A DNA stretch of 64,000 nt from Streptomyces thermovulgaris (lineage in GTDB: Bacteria > Actinomycetota > Actinomycetes > Streptomycetales > Streptomycetaceae). The stretch lies in NCBI RefSeq assembly GCF_002155915.1, contig NZ_MUME01000011.1:1-64000 (forward strand), given 5' to 3'. Positions 15,609 through 24,422 of the stretch are shown here, one piece after another. The notes under the pieces were generated by a model. It saw only the letters and a program-made list of their open reading frames with translations. It did no database searches and was not told where the DNA came from. Positions within the stretch are counted from its first letter, which is position 1; the number at the start of each line of letters is the position of its first letter. The position numbers and the translations under genes were made by a program.

Positions 15609-17216
15609 ACCGCGGTCACACCGTGAATTTACCGCCAGGCCGAATTCGCCATTTCTCCGATAACGTCCGGCCGAATCAATGTGACGCACTGTTGCGGAAT
15701 CCTGCGCACTACCGCACCCTCGCTCCCCCTGCCGCATCTCTAATTCATTCATGGTATGGATGTTAGTACAGCGACTCAACAACAACAGGGATCAATACCG
15801 GCCAAGCTTCCCACCCGGATGCTTGACTCCGCTTGCCGGCCGGTACGGGTTCACGTACGCCTACTGCTGACCGGGCTCACCGGTCATGCGCTGGAGGTTT
15901 CCATGATTCAGCCGCGACTTCACGACCTTTCCCGGGAGACATTCCCGTGTTCCCTTTTCCGGCCGGCCCGCATCCCCGAGACGGGATTTCTACCGCCCTA
16001 TGGCCCTTCCCCTGGCGGAGCGGGACGCATGGAACCGTCAACCCCGTGCAGAACGGTCCGGCCCCCGCAAACCTCCCGGCTGAAGATCCTGTCCGTCCTT
16101 TGGCAGGCTGCTCGAGCAGACGAGTGGGCAATGCCGGTGCCCTGCTCGTTCACTCACCCGGCTGGTTGTCCCATTCATTCCCTGAACTCTTCTGAGATAC
16201 GGGCAGGGCAGGTCGGAGTGCGAGCCGGCAGTTCCGGGCGAGGTCGTTGTCTTTGATGCCCCGTGAGGAACTTGAAGCGTTGCGTGTGTTGTGAGGGGTT
16301 GCAGAAGAAGGGCGCCTGAGCACGGCGGACGTCCGCCAGATGCTCTGCGCGGCGTATGTCTGGGCAGTGAACCGGAGCACTGCCTCGCTCCCGATGCCTC
16401 CCCCACCAGCGCTCCCGCCCCGACCAGTAGTTCCGGTGTATTTCCGGGTCAGGACGTTCTCCGGGCACCCCTCGCATCGCCCGGCGGCTCCCCCAGCGCC
16501 GCGTGGACACCTTGATCAAAGCCGCTGGCCCAGTTGTGCGCTTCGGCCGGGAACTTGGCGCAGCCGCGGGAGAAGAGCCGGTGCTCTGCCCGGATCGGCG
16601 CGCGCACTCCGGAGGATCGACGCCGAAAGCCGACCGGAACGAGATGCCGGCAGGCACAGGCCGCAGGGGCGCTGTATCGGACAACCTCCCGCAGACCGAT
16701 CCGGTCCTCCCGGGGCCTGCTCCAGCGAAGTGCTCAGCCTCGGCTGCTGGTCCGGGCCTGAACGTGTCCGTCTGGGCATGCCCCCCCCACCTGGCCCGCC
16801 TCGATGCGACAGCCGTGCGAGTCGCGTATGCAGCAGTGCGACTCGGCGCGACGGTCGAGGCTGCCGGGGCCACGTCCCGGGCTCAGGTGAGCGCGCGATG
16901 CGTGCGCGACCGTCATACCTTGACCGTAGGGGCACCCGGAGCGGCCCTTCGTGCCCCTCAGGAGGTGTATGCGCGGCGTGACCGGCCCCGAGGCGGTCCG
17001 ATGCTCCCCTCTATGAGGGGTGCGGCCGTTCGGAACAGCCCCTGGCCTCACGGCGATCTCAGGAATCGCCGATGACGGAGGTCCATGACGAGAACGGAAT
17101 CCCACGGTGACAGGGGTGCTCTCCCCGCAAGCCGGTTCGCGACCGGGCCGGCGAGTCCTGGATGCAGCGCCACCGCACAACCGCGGTCCTCACCTCTTGA
17201 CACGGAGGACAGCCTC
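15609..17216. other. 1.6-kb region without a convincing gene
   Basis: Between the response regulator and the SDR gene no frame shows a recognisable domain, good ribosome site and consistent codon use. Composition is less G/C-biased at third positions than the neighbours, and several overlapping frames look degenerate, as in decayed genes. One inverted repeat is visible: AGGGGCAC (16928-16935) and GTGCCCCT (16951-16958). It marks the edge of the lasso region and may be scar sequence from acquisition, but I could not identify an insertion sequence or attachment site. Confidence 0.5.
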
Positions 17217-17969
17217 ATGGGTGCTCTTGAACTGACCGGGCGCGTGGCCCTGGTGACCGGGGCGACCAGCGGCATCGGCGCCGCGACCGCGGTGCTGCTG
17301 GCCCAGCGGGGCGCCCATGTCCTGGTCCACGGCCGCAACGGCTCCCGCGGCGAGTCCGTGGTCGCGGCCGTCCGCGACCACGGCGGCAAGGCCGACTTCG
17401 TCGCCGCGGATCTGCGCGAGGCACCGTCGGTGCGGCAGCTGGCGCGGCGGGCCGTGGACCTGGGGGGCGGCCGGGTCGACCTCCTGGTGAACAACGCGGG
17501 CATCTACCCGCTCGGGCCCACCGAAAGGACGACGGAGAACGAGATCGACGCCGTCCACGCGGTGAATGTGAAGGCGCCGTTCCTCCTGGTGGCGGACCTC
17601 GCGCCGGCGATGGCCGAACGGGGCAGCGGTGCGATCGTCAACGTGAGCACCATGGTCGCCGCCTTCGGTATGGCGGACACGGCCCTGTACGGGTCGAGCA
17701 AGGCGGCCGTGGAGCTGCTGACCAAGGCATGGGCCGCGGAGTACGGCCCGCGCGGGGTGCGGGTCAACGCCGTCCGTCCCGGGCCCACCCGCACCGAGGG
17801 CACGGCCGGCATGAGCGAGGCCCTCGACGCCCTGGCCGCCCGGGCCCCGGCCGGCCGGCCGGCCGATCCGAAGGAGATCGCCGAGGCGATCGCCTACCTG
17901 GCCAGCGACGCGGCAAGCTTCGTCCAGGGCGCCGTGCTCTCCGTGGACGGCGGCCGCACCGCCGTCTGA
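17217..17969 (+). CDS. Classical short-chain dehydrogenase/reductase
   Basis: 250 residues with Rossmann cofactor motif TGATSGIG (residues 14-21), NNAG after strand four, the catalytic Ser in VNVSTM, Tyr-x3-Lys in YGSSK, and the C-terminal segment YLASDAASFVQGAVLSVDGG. These are the marks of the FabG-like classical SDR family, NAD(P)(H)-dependent oxidoreductases of alcohols or ketones. ATG 17217 is chosen from GGAGGA 8 nt upstream; the frame extends 44 codons further without family similarity. The gene stands alone after a gene-poor stretch, so the substrate cannot be inferred. Arg residues after the first loop (HGRNGSRG) favour NADP(H). Confidence 0.9.
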   Translation: MGALELTGRVALVTGATSGIGAATAVLLAQRGAHVLVHGRNGSRGESVVAAVRDHGGKADFVAADLREAPSVRQLARRAVDLGGGRVDLLVNNAGIYPLGPTERTTENEIDAVHAVNVKAPFLLVADLAPAMAERGSGAIVNVSTMVAAFGMADTALYGSSKAAVELLTKAWAAEYGPRGVRVNAVRPGPTRTEGTAGMSEALDALAARAPAGRPADPKEIAEAIAYLASDAASFVQGAVLSVDGGRTAV

Positions 17970-18144
17970 CGGCGCGGAGTCCGCCGGCCGCTCCGCCGGC
18001 CGGGACCGTCCGGGCGGGCGGGGTCGCCCGGCGCGGTGCGCGTGCACCGGCACGGCGGGCCGTGCCGGTGCACGCGCACGAACGAGCCCCTGGACCACGG
18101 GACGTGACGGGGCGATGTCAGTGGCGGCTGACAGCATCGGCCGC

Positions 18145-20034
18145 ATGGCGGACACCACGGCATTCGACTGGCGCTCCTTCCTGCTCAGGTGGAGCGAGGA
18201 GTGGGCGGACTCCCTGTCCGCCGACGAGACGCGGAGCGAGGACGACGAGGCCGCGCGGCGGGCGCGGTGGCTGGGGTTCCCGCCCGCGTCCGAGGAGCGG
18301 ATCACGGCCCTGGAGGAGCGCCTCGGCCGACGGCTGCCCCCGTCGTACCGGGAGTTCCTCAAGGTCAGCGACGGATGGCGGCACGCGGGCGGGTTCGTGC
18401 GGCTGCTGGCGGGGACGGAGGACGCGCACTGGCACAACAACGCGTCGGGGCTCGCGGGGGTCTTCGAGGACCACCGGGGCGAGGACGCCGGGTCCGAGGA
18501 GCGGCGGCAGACGAGCCTGTGGTGGCGCGGGCTGCAGCTCGATGTGGAGTCCGACGTCACCTACGTCCTGCTGGACCCCGGGGACGTGGACGAGGACGGC
18601 GAGTGGGCCGTCTACACATGGTCGAGCTGGCTGGCCGCCCCTCCCGAGCGGCATGCGAACTTCCGTGAGTTCATGCGGGACATGTACCGGGAGTTCCACA
18701 GCCTGCGGGCGAACCGGGACGACGGGAAGCCGTTCGTCAACGACACGACGCGCACGCTGGACGCCCTGGTGGAGGAGGCCCGGCTGGAGGCCCTGCGCGG
18801 CGGCTGGGAACGGGCCCGAAGGGCGCTGGACGAGGCCAGGGGATACGGCAGACCGCGGGCGGCGGGGCTGGGCGACCAGATACGCCGTCTGCTCGGGCAG
18901 ACCTCCATGGTGTACTTCGACGGGCTGCTGACGGACCCGCGGTACGCGTCCGAGCTGCTGCCGCCGCTGGTCGCCGAGCACGCGGCGCACTCGTACCGCG
19001 ACGACTCCGCGCTGACGCTCCATCTGCGGGGCGCCGACGACGCTCTGGTGACGCTGGCCCGCACGCTGCTGGACCAGGTGAGGAACGGCACGTACCGGTA
19101 CACGGCGACCGGACCGTTCGGGGAGGCGGTCGAGCAGGCGCGGGAGCTGGCGCGGTGGGGGGACACCGACGGGGCGTGGCGGGCGCTGATGAACGCTCTG
19201 CCCCTGTGGGAGCCGCTGGGACCGGACCACCTGGCGCCGCTGGGTTGGGTGGCCGACCCGCTGCTCGGGCCGCTGCTGACTCCGGAGCGGGGGCGCGAGC
19301 TGCTGTCCACCCCGCGGGGCGGGCAGACGGGCAGGGCGCCGGCTCCGTCCGCCGGACTCGACCCGGACGGCCTGGCATGGCTCGCGGAGCCGGATCCGGG
19401 CAACAAGCGCACGTCCTACCGGTTCGTCCTGGTGGAGGGCGTGGGGCCGGAGGAGCTGCCCGGACGTCTCGCGGACGGGGACGGCACCGTGCTGAGCGAA
19501 CCCATGACCTTCTGGGAGGCGCACCACAAGAAGCTGGACGGCCGAAGGGAGTTCTCGTCCTACGAGGACAGGGCTCTCATGGCGGTCGGCCGGGCCGGCG
19601 ACGGCTGGAGTTTCGCCTTCGACGGGGATCCGGCCCCGTTCCTCCGGCAGCGGTTCGTCTCCCCGGCCGTGGCCGCCAGCGCGGGCACCCGCGCGGTGGT
19701 GGTGTGGTCCGGTCTGAGGTCGTGGTACGGAGAGCCGTTCTTCCACCTCTCGGTGGCGCAGGACGGTGCCGAGCAGTACGCGTTCACCTACGCGGACGGG
19801 GAGATCCAGAAGAGCGGGGAGATACCGCGGGCCCTGGACCCGGACCGGTTCTTCGCCGGCCCGGAGGGCGGCACCGACGCGGAACGCCCGCTGCTGGAGG
19901 CGGTGACCGAGGAGTTCGGCGTCCGTCTGCCGCGTCACGCGATCGTGCGCGGGCGGCTGCACACGTTCACCACCCGCTCCTGGACGCGGCCGCCGGGGGA
20001 GGGCGAGACCTACGCGGTGCTCCGCATGCTCTAG
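18145..20034 (+). CDS. Large SMI1/KNR4-family protein
   Basis: 629 residues. The N-terminal domain has the SUKH/SMI1 core: ITALEERLGRRLPPSYREFLKVSDGWRHAG, then WAVYTWSSW. The rest (about residues 230-620) holds repetitive helical sequence and a second globular part with LPRHAIVRGRLHTFTTRSW. SUKH proteins often serve as immunity proteins against polymorphic toxins, but the large Streptomyces versions are uncharacterised. The start is ambiguous: ATG 18145 (MADTTAFDW) matches the beginning I recall for similar proteins, while ATG 18115, with a G-rich stretch upstream, would add ten residues. No toxin gene is adjacent, so an immunity role is unsupported here. Confidence 0.85.
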   Translation: MADTTAFDWRSFLLRWSEEWADSLSADETRSEDDEAARRARWLGFPPASEERITALEERLGRRLPPSYREFLKVSDGWRHAGGFVRLLAGTEDAHWHNNASGLAGVFEDHRGEDAGSEERRQTSLWWRGLQLDVESDVTYVLLDPGDVDEDGEWAVYTWSSWLAAPPERHANFREFMRDMYREFHSLRANRDDGKPFVNDTTRTLDALVEEARLEALRGGWERARRALDEARGYGRPRAAGLGDQIRRLLGQTSMVYFDGLLTDPRYASELLPPLVAEHAAHSYRDDSALTLHLRGADDALVTLARTLLDQVRNGTYRYTATGPFGEAVEQARELARWGDTDGAWRALMNALPLWEPLGPDHLAPLGWVADPLLGPLLTPERGRELLSTPRGGQTGRAPAPSAGLDPDGLAWLAEPDPGNKRTSYRFVLVEGVGPEELPGRLADGDGTVLSEPMTFWEAHHKKLDGRREFSSYEDRALMAVGRAGDGWSFAFDGDPAPFLRQRFVSPAVAASAGTRAVVVWSGLRSWYGEPFFHLSVAQDGAEQYAFTYADGEIQKSGEIPRALDPDRFFAGPEGGTDAERPLLEAVTEEFGVRLPRHAIVRGRLHTFTTRSWTRPPGEGETYAVLRML

Positions 20035-20224
20035 AAGCCGCCCGGCGGACGTGCGGCCGGCGGGGCCGTCGCCCGACTGGGTCACCGGGCGCGCACCCGC
20101 GCACACGGCCCGGCACAGTTGGAGTACAGCCGTCGACGAGCGCGGAACACCGTCAGCGCCTGCCCCGCGGCAGGGGACTCATCGGCCGGGAGAACGTCAC
20201 CGCAGCGGTCCGCCGGGAGGATCC

Positions 20225-20884
20225 ATGCACGACAAGCCGCTCAGCAAGCTCGCCGGTCACCTCCTGAACCGGCGGGCGGGCGCGTCACGCCCCGCGCGGC
20301 ACCGCGTCGCACCCGACGCGTTCGGCCTGGAGGAGGCGAAGGTCCTCCGCTTCACCGACGGCACGCTGGACGCCGCAGGGGAGCAGCGCCTCGCGGAGGA
20401 GGTCGCCGAGATCCTTCCCCTGAACTGGTCCTTGACGTACAGGGGCAAGGAGCGGCTGCACGCGGTCGTCGAGCACCTCGGCGGTGAGTCCGGGCTGCTG
20501 CGCTGGCTGGACCGCCACCCCGGCCTTCCGCGTCTGACCGCACGGCTGGTCGCGCTCACGAGCACCCTCGACCGGTACAGCGAGGACGCGGACGTCGTCG
20601 AGGCGCTGTGCTCGTTGCGTGCCCAGAATCCGCCTCCCGCCGAGCTGGAGGGCGTTCTGCCGCCGGACACCGACGCGGAGACGCTCAGTGCCGTCTCCTA
20701 CCGCGTCGAGGAGCTCCTCTTCGAGCGGCACCCGCAGGACGCGGCGCGGCTCGCCCTGGCGGCGACGGACTGGCTGCGGAACATCGCCCGGCAGGCGACG
20801 TCCGCGTCCGGCCAGGTCGGTGAGATGGGCGACCTGATGGCCCATCTGCACCGGGACATCGACGAGGCCGGCGCGGAGACGTAG
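20225..20884 (+). CDS. Hypothetical protein, 219 residues
   Basis: ATG 20225 follows GGGAGGATCC, a strong ribosome site. The protein is helical and acidic with no signal peptide or membrane segment. Notable segments are LPLNWSLTYRGKERLHAVVEHLGG and FERHPQDAARLALAATDWLRNIARQ. I do not recognise a named family. It follows the SMI1/KNR4 gene after 190 bp on the same strand but is not tightly coupled to it. Codon use matches neighbouring real genes, and the frame is fully open, so it is very likely expressed. Function unknown. Confidence 0.78.
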   Translation: MHDKPLSKLAGHLLNRRAGASRPARHRVAPDAFGLEEAKVLRFTDGTLDAAGEQRLAEEVAEILPLNWSLTYRGKERLHAVVEHLGGESGLLRWLDRHPGLPRLTARLVALTSTLDRYSEDADVVEALCSLRAQNPPPAELEGVLPPDTDAETLSAVSYRVEELLFERHPQDAARLALAATDWLRNIARQATSASGQVGEMGDLMAHLHRDIDEAGAET

Positions 20885-21379
20885 CCGGCGCGCACAGCGC
20901 ATGGGATGCCGGCTGCCGAGAGGGCCGGAGCAACGACGGCCGGGGCGGCGGATCGGCCAAGAGGCCCCTTCACGCCGCTGCCCGGGCAGGTACGGCTCGT
21001 CGCCTGCGCCGAGTGCCAGGGGTGGGGGAAGCTGCTGAGGAAGTGCCGGTACGCGTCGCCCGTCGGGCCGGGCCGGACGATCTCCCACTACGAGGGCCGG
21101 TACCGGGTGCGGGTTCCGGAGGCACGTACCGGGCGCCCGCCCGGCACGCACAGCATGGCCGGGCGGACCTCTGTCACCTGCACGCCCTTCGTCAGGGGTG
21201 GCCCCGACAGCGAGGTGGTGGAGCCGCCGGACGACGCCGTTCCGCGAACGTTTCCGAGGCCGTACGCGCGCGATGGGAAGCCCTGGGCCCGGGCGCGGCC
21301 ACGCATGATCGGATCGGTTCGCAGCGGTCGGGCCCGGCCAGGGGGTCCGCTGCCAGAGTTGAGGGCGAAAGGAGGCCTC
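20885..21379. other. Intergenic region before AraC-GyrI gene
   Basis: No confident gene. The frame of the AraC-type gene stays open through this 495-bp stretch and encodes CAECQGWGKLLRKC near its beginning, a Cys-rich DnaJ-like fragment. There is no good start for a separate gene. It could be a decayed small zinc-finger gene. Confidence 0.45.
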
Positions 21380-22249
21380 ATGATCTCGGCGCTCAACCGG
21401 CTCGTCGATCTCGTCGAGGAACGCCTCACCGAGGAGCTCGACCTCGAAGAACTGGCCGCGGGACTCGGGACCACCGAGTACCACCTGCGCCGGATGTTCT
21501 CGTCGCTGGCCGGCATGCCGCTGTCGGAGTACGTGCGGCGGCGGCGCATGACCGTCGCCGCCGGTGACGTCGTCCGGGGCGAGGAGGACCTGCTGGAGAT
21601 CGCCGTCCGGCACGGGTACGGCTCGCGGGAGGCGTTCGGACGTGCGTTCCGGGCGGTTCACGGCGCCGGTCCCGCCCAGGTGCGCCGCGACGGAGGCCCC
21701 TTGCGTACACAACCGCAGCTCAGGTTCCGCCTGACCGTCGAAGGGAGCAGTCCCATGGACACCCGTCTCGTCGACCGCCCCGCGTTCCGCCTGGTCGGAC
21801 ACTCCGCCCGGGTCCCGCTCATTCATCACGGAGTCAACCCGCACATCCAGCAGCACATCGCCTCCATCCCGCAGGAGGAGCACCAGCGTCTGAAGGCCCT
21901 CGGCGACACCGAGCCGGCCGGCCTGCTCCAGGTCAGCGACGGCGTCGACCCCGACGGGCGGGAGGGCACCGAGCTGACCTATCTGCACGGGGTCGCCATC
22001 GGCCGGGACACGCCGGTCCCGGACGGGCTCGACGTCATCGAGGCGCCGGCGGGCATGTGGGCGGTGTTCCGCTCCAGCGGTCCGCACCCGCAGGCCCTGC
22101 AGACCGTCTGGGCGGCCACCGCGACCGAGTGGTTCCCCTCCAACCCGTGGCGGCTGCGGCCGGGGCCCTCGATCGTCGCGGTCCTCGAGCGGGCCGACGA
22201 CTTCAGCACCGCGACCTGCGAGCTGTGGCTTCCCGTCGAGTCCGCGTGA
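21380..22249 (+). CDS. AraC-type regulator with GyrI-like effector domain
   Basis: 289 residues. ATG 21380 has AAAGGAGG 7 nt upstream. Residues 1-105 form a double helix-turn-helix: LDLEELAAGLGTTEYHLRRMFSSLAGMPLSEYVRRRR and LEIAVRHGYGSREAFGRAFRAVHGAGP, the AraC/XylS signature at the N-terminus as in Rob and SoxS-like proteins. Residues 130-289 are a GyrI-like/SRPBCC-type small-molecule binding domain (VDRPAFRLVGHSARVPL, WFPSNPWRLRPGPSI). Such proteins usually sense hydrophobic or cationic drugs and activate efflux or detoxification genes. No target gene is obvious nearby; the flavoprotein gene at 22286 is convergent. Confidence 0.9.
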   Translation: MISALNRLVDLVEERLTEELDLEELAAGLGTTEYHLRRMFSSLAGMPLSEYVRRRRMTVAAGDVVRGEEDLLEIAVRHGYGSREAFGRAFRAVHGAGPAQVRRDGGPLRTQPQLRFRLTVEGSSPMDTRLVDRPAFRLVGHSARVPLIHHGVNPHIQQHIASIPQEEHQRLKALGDTEPAGLLQVSDGVDPDGREGTELTYLHGVAIGRDTPVPDGLDVIEAPAGMWAVFRSSGPHPQALQTVWAATATEWFPSNPWRLRPGPSIVAVLERADDFSTATCELWLPVESA

Positions 22250-22285
22250 CGACCCGACGGCGCGCGGTGCGCCGGCGGCGGGGCG

Positions 22286-23716
22286 TCAGCCCCGGTACGC
22301 CTCCAGCAGCCGCAGCCACACCTCGCTGATCGTCGGGTACGAGGGCACCGCGTGCCACAGCCGTTCGACGGGAACCTCCCCGGCGACGGCGATGGACGCC
22401 GAGTGGAGCAGTTCGCCGACGCCGGGGCCGACGAAGGTGACGCCGCGCAGGATCTCCTCGTCGAGGTCGACCACCATGCGGGCCCGGCCGCGGTAGCCGT
22501 CGCCGTACAGGGACGCGCCGGCGACCGAGGAGAGGTCGACGTCGACGGCACGGACGCGGTGGCCGGCCCGTTCGGCCTCGGCGAGGGAGAGGCCCACCGC
22601 GGCGGCCTCCGGGTCGGTGAAGACGACCTGGGGGACGGCGCGGTGGTCGGCGGTGGCGGAGTGCGCGCCCCAGGGGTCCGTCTCCAGCAGGGGGACGCCC
22701 GCCGCGCGGGCGCTGATGGCGTTGCCCGCGATCCGGGCCTGGTACTTGCCCTGGTGGGTGAGCAGGGCGCGGTGGTTGACGTCGCCGCACGCGTACAGCC
22801 AGGTGGTGCCCTCGACCCGCAGGGTGTCGTCCACGGAGAGCCAGGAGCCGGGTTCCAGGCCCACGGTCTCCAGGCCGATGTCGTCGGTGCGCGGGGCGCG
22901 TCCGGTGGCGAAGAGGATCTCGTCGGCCTCGAAGCGGTCCCCGGTGCCGGTCGCGGCGATCACGGTGCCGTTCTCCCGGGTCACCGACTCCACCGAGGTG
23001 CCGGTCCGGATGTCGACGCCCGCTTCGGTGAGGGCCTCGGCGACCAGTTCGCCGACGAAGGGCTCCATGCGGGCCAGCAGCCCCTCGCCGCGGACCAGGA
23101 CGGTGACCTGGGAGCCGAGGGCCTGGAAGACGGTGGCCATCTCGGTGGCGACGACACCGCCGCCGACCACGATCAGCCGCCGCGGCACCTCCTTGGCGCT
23201 GGTGGCCTCGCGGCTGGTCCACGGCCCGGCCTCGGCGAGGCCGGGCAGGTCGGGCAGGCGGGCGCGGGTCCCGGTGCAGACGGCGACGGCGTGCCGTGCG
23301 GTCAGCGTCCTGACCTCCCCGTCGGCGCCGGTGACCGTGACCGTGCGCTTTCCCGCCAGCCGGCCGTGCCCGCGGTACAGGTCGGCGCCGATGCTCTCCA
23401 CCCAGCGCACCTGCCCGTCGTCGTGCCAGTGGGAGGTGTACTCGTCCCGGCGGGCGAGGACCGCGGCGGCGTCCAGGGGGCCCCGCACCGCCTGGCTCAG
23501 ACCGGGCAGGCGGCGGGCGTCGGCCCGGGCGAGGACCGGGCGCAGCAGGGCCTTGCTGGGCATGCACGCCCAGTACGAGCACTCGCCGCCGACCAGCTCG
23601 CTCTCCACGATCGCGGTGGACAGCCCGGCCGCGCGGGTGCGGTCGGCCACGTTCTCGCCCACGGGTCCGGCGCCGAGCACCACGACGTCGTACGCGATGG
23701 TTTCCGTTTCCGTCAT
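22286..23716 (-). CDS. FAD-dependent pyridine nucleotide-disulfide oxidoreductase
   Basis: 476 residues. It has the dinucleotide motif VVVLGAGPVGENVADR for FAD and the redox pair in GGECSYWACMPSK (CxxxxC, the class I disulfide reductase arrangement). A second Rossmann segment, LIVVGGGVVATEMATVFQALGSQVTVL, binds NAD(P)H, and the FAD-ribityl segment WLYACGDVN follows. The C-terminal dimerisation domain has LWHAVPSYPTISE, matching the HxxPxxxE region of the family. Relatives include mycothione, dihydrolipoamide and mercuric reductases; lack of extra Cys or a heavy-metal domain argues against mercuric reductase. It is divergent from a thioredoxin gene with 288 bp between starts, consistent with a thiol-redox role. 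Confidence 0.9.
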   Translation of the reverse strand: MTETETIAYDVVVLGAGPVGENVADRTRAAGLSTAIVESELVGGECSYWACMPSKALLRPVLARADARRLPGLSQAVRGPLDAAAVLARRDEYTSHWHDDGQVRWVESIGADLYRGHGRLAGKRTVTVTGADGEVRTLTARHAVAVCTGTRARLPDLPGLAEAGPWTSREATSAKEVPRRLIVVGGGVVATEMATVFQALGSQVTVLVRGEGLLARMEPFVGELVAEALTEAGVDIRTGTSVESVTRENGTVIAATGTGDRFEADEILFATGRAPRTDDIGLETVGLEPGSWLSVDDTLRVEGTTWLYACGDVNHRALLTHQGKYQARIAGNAISARAAGVPLLETDPWGAHSATADHRAVPQVVFTDPEAAAVGLSLAEAERAGHRVRAVDVDLSSVAGASLYGDGYRGRARMVVDLDEEILRGVTFVGPGVGELLHSASIAVAGEVPVERLWHAVPSYPTISEVWLRLLEAYRG

Positions 23717-23816
23717 GAAGTCAGTCTGGTGGCTGGTGTGCGGGTCGGCCACACGGGTAAGCACCCGGAATACCCGTGGGGTCGGCCGTGTTGTGCGGGT
23801 GGCTTCGCACGGCGTC

Positions 23817-23990
23817 AGGTCCCCCGGAGAACCTGCGGAGGACCTCCGGAGAACCTCCGCGGACCCACCGGATCCCCGCCGGGGAGCCGGGATCCCCGCG
23901 GAAAGCCCCCGTCGGAACCCCACCGGAAACCCACCGAGACCCCAAAAGCCCACCGCGAGACCGCCGGAAACCCACCGGAAGCCCACAGGA
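23817..23990. repeat. Short degenerate direct repeats in the reductase/thioredoxin divergent region
   Basis: The spacer is built from variants of CCGGAGAACCTCC and CCGGAAACCCACC. An identical 14-mer CCGGAAACCCACCG occurs at 23923-23936 and 23964-23977. The stretch lies just upstream of trxA. It may be simple expansion or a set of regulator half-sites. Confidence 0.6.
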
Positions 23991-24004
23991 AGAGAGAACG
24001 CGAC

Positions 24005-24391
24005 ATGAGCAGCACCGTGGAGCTCACCAAGGAGAACTTCGACCGGACGGTCGCCGAGAACGACTTCGTTCTCATCGACTTCTGGGCCTCCTGGTGCGGG
24101 CCGTGCCGGCAGTTCGCCCCGGTCTACGAGAAGGCGGCCGAGGAGAATCCGGACCTGGTGTTCGGCAAGGTGGACACCGAGGCGCAGCCGGAACTGGCGG
24201 CGGCCTTCGGGATCCAGTCCATTCCGACGCTGATGATCGTCCGTGATCAGGTCGCGGTGTACGCGCAGCCGGGCGCCCTGCCCGAGGCCGCGCTCGCGGA
24301 CCTGATCGGGCAGGCCCGCAGGCTGGACATGGACGAGGTCCGCAGGGCGATCGCCGAGCAGCAGGCGCAGGGCGGCCGGCAGGAGCGGTGA
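24005..24391 (+). CDS. trxA: Thioredoxin
   Basis: 128 residues. The active site is WCGPC at residues 30-34 in the context FVLIDFWASWCGPC. The cis-proline segment is QSIPTLMIV, and the C-terminal helix region LPEAALADLIGQARRLD is typical. The protein is slightly longer than E. coli thioredoxin because of a helical tail (MDEVRRAIAEQQAQGG) seen in several actinobacterial homologues. It reduces protein disulfides in the cytoplasm; there is no signal peptide. Its divergent neighbour is a FAD disulfide reductase, but standard thioredoxin reductase has a different architecture, so direct pairing is unproven. AGAGAG about 8 nt upstream supports ATG 24005. Confidence 0.95.
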   Translation: MSSTVELTKENFDRTVAENDFVLIDFWASWCGPCRQFAPVYEKAAEENPDLVFGKVDTEAQPELAAAFGIQSIPTLMIVRDQVAVYAQPGALPEAALADLIGQARRLDMDEVRRAIAEQQAQGGRQER

Positions 24392-24422
24392 GGCCGTCCC
24401 ACGGGCCGCTCCCCGGGCCGTC

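Noticed and set aside
15756-17075. Several overlapping open frames on both strands
   Set aside because: None has family similarity, consistent codon use or a ribosome site; they contradict each other.
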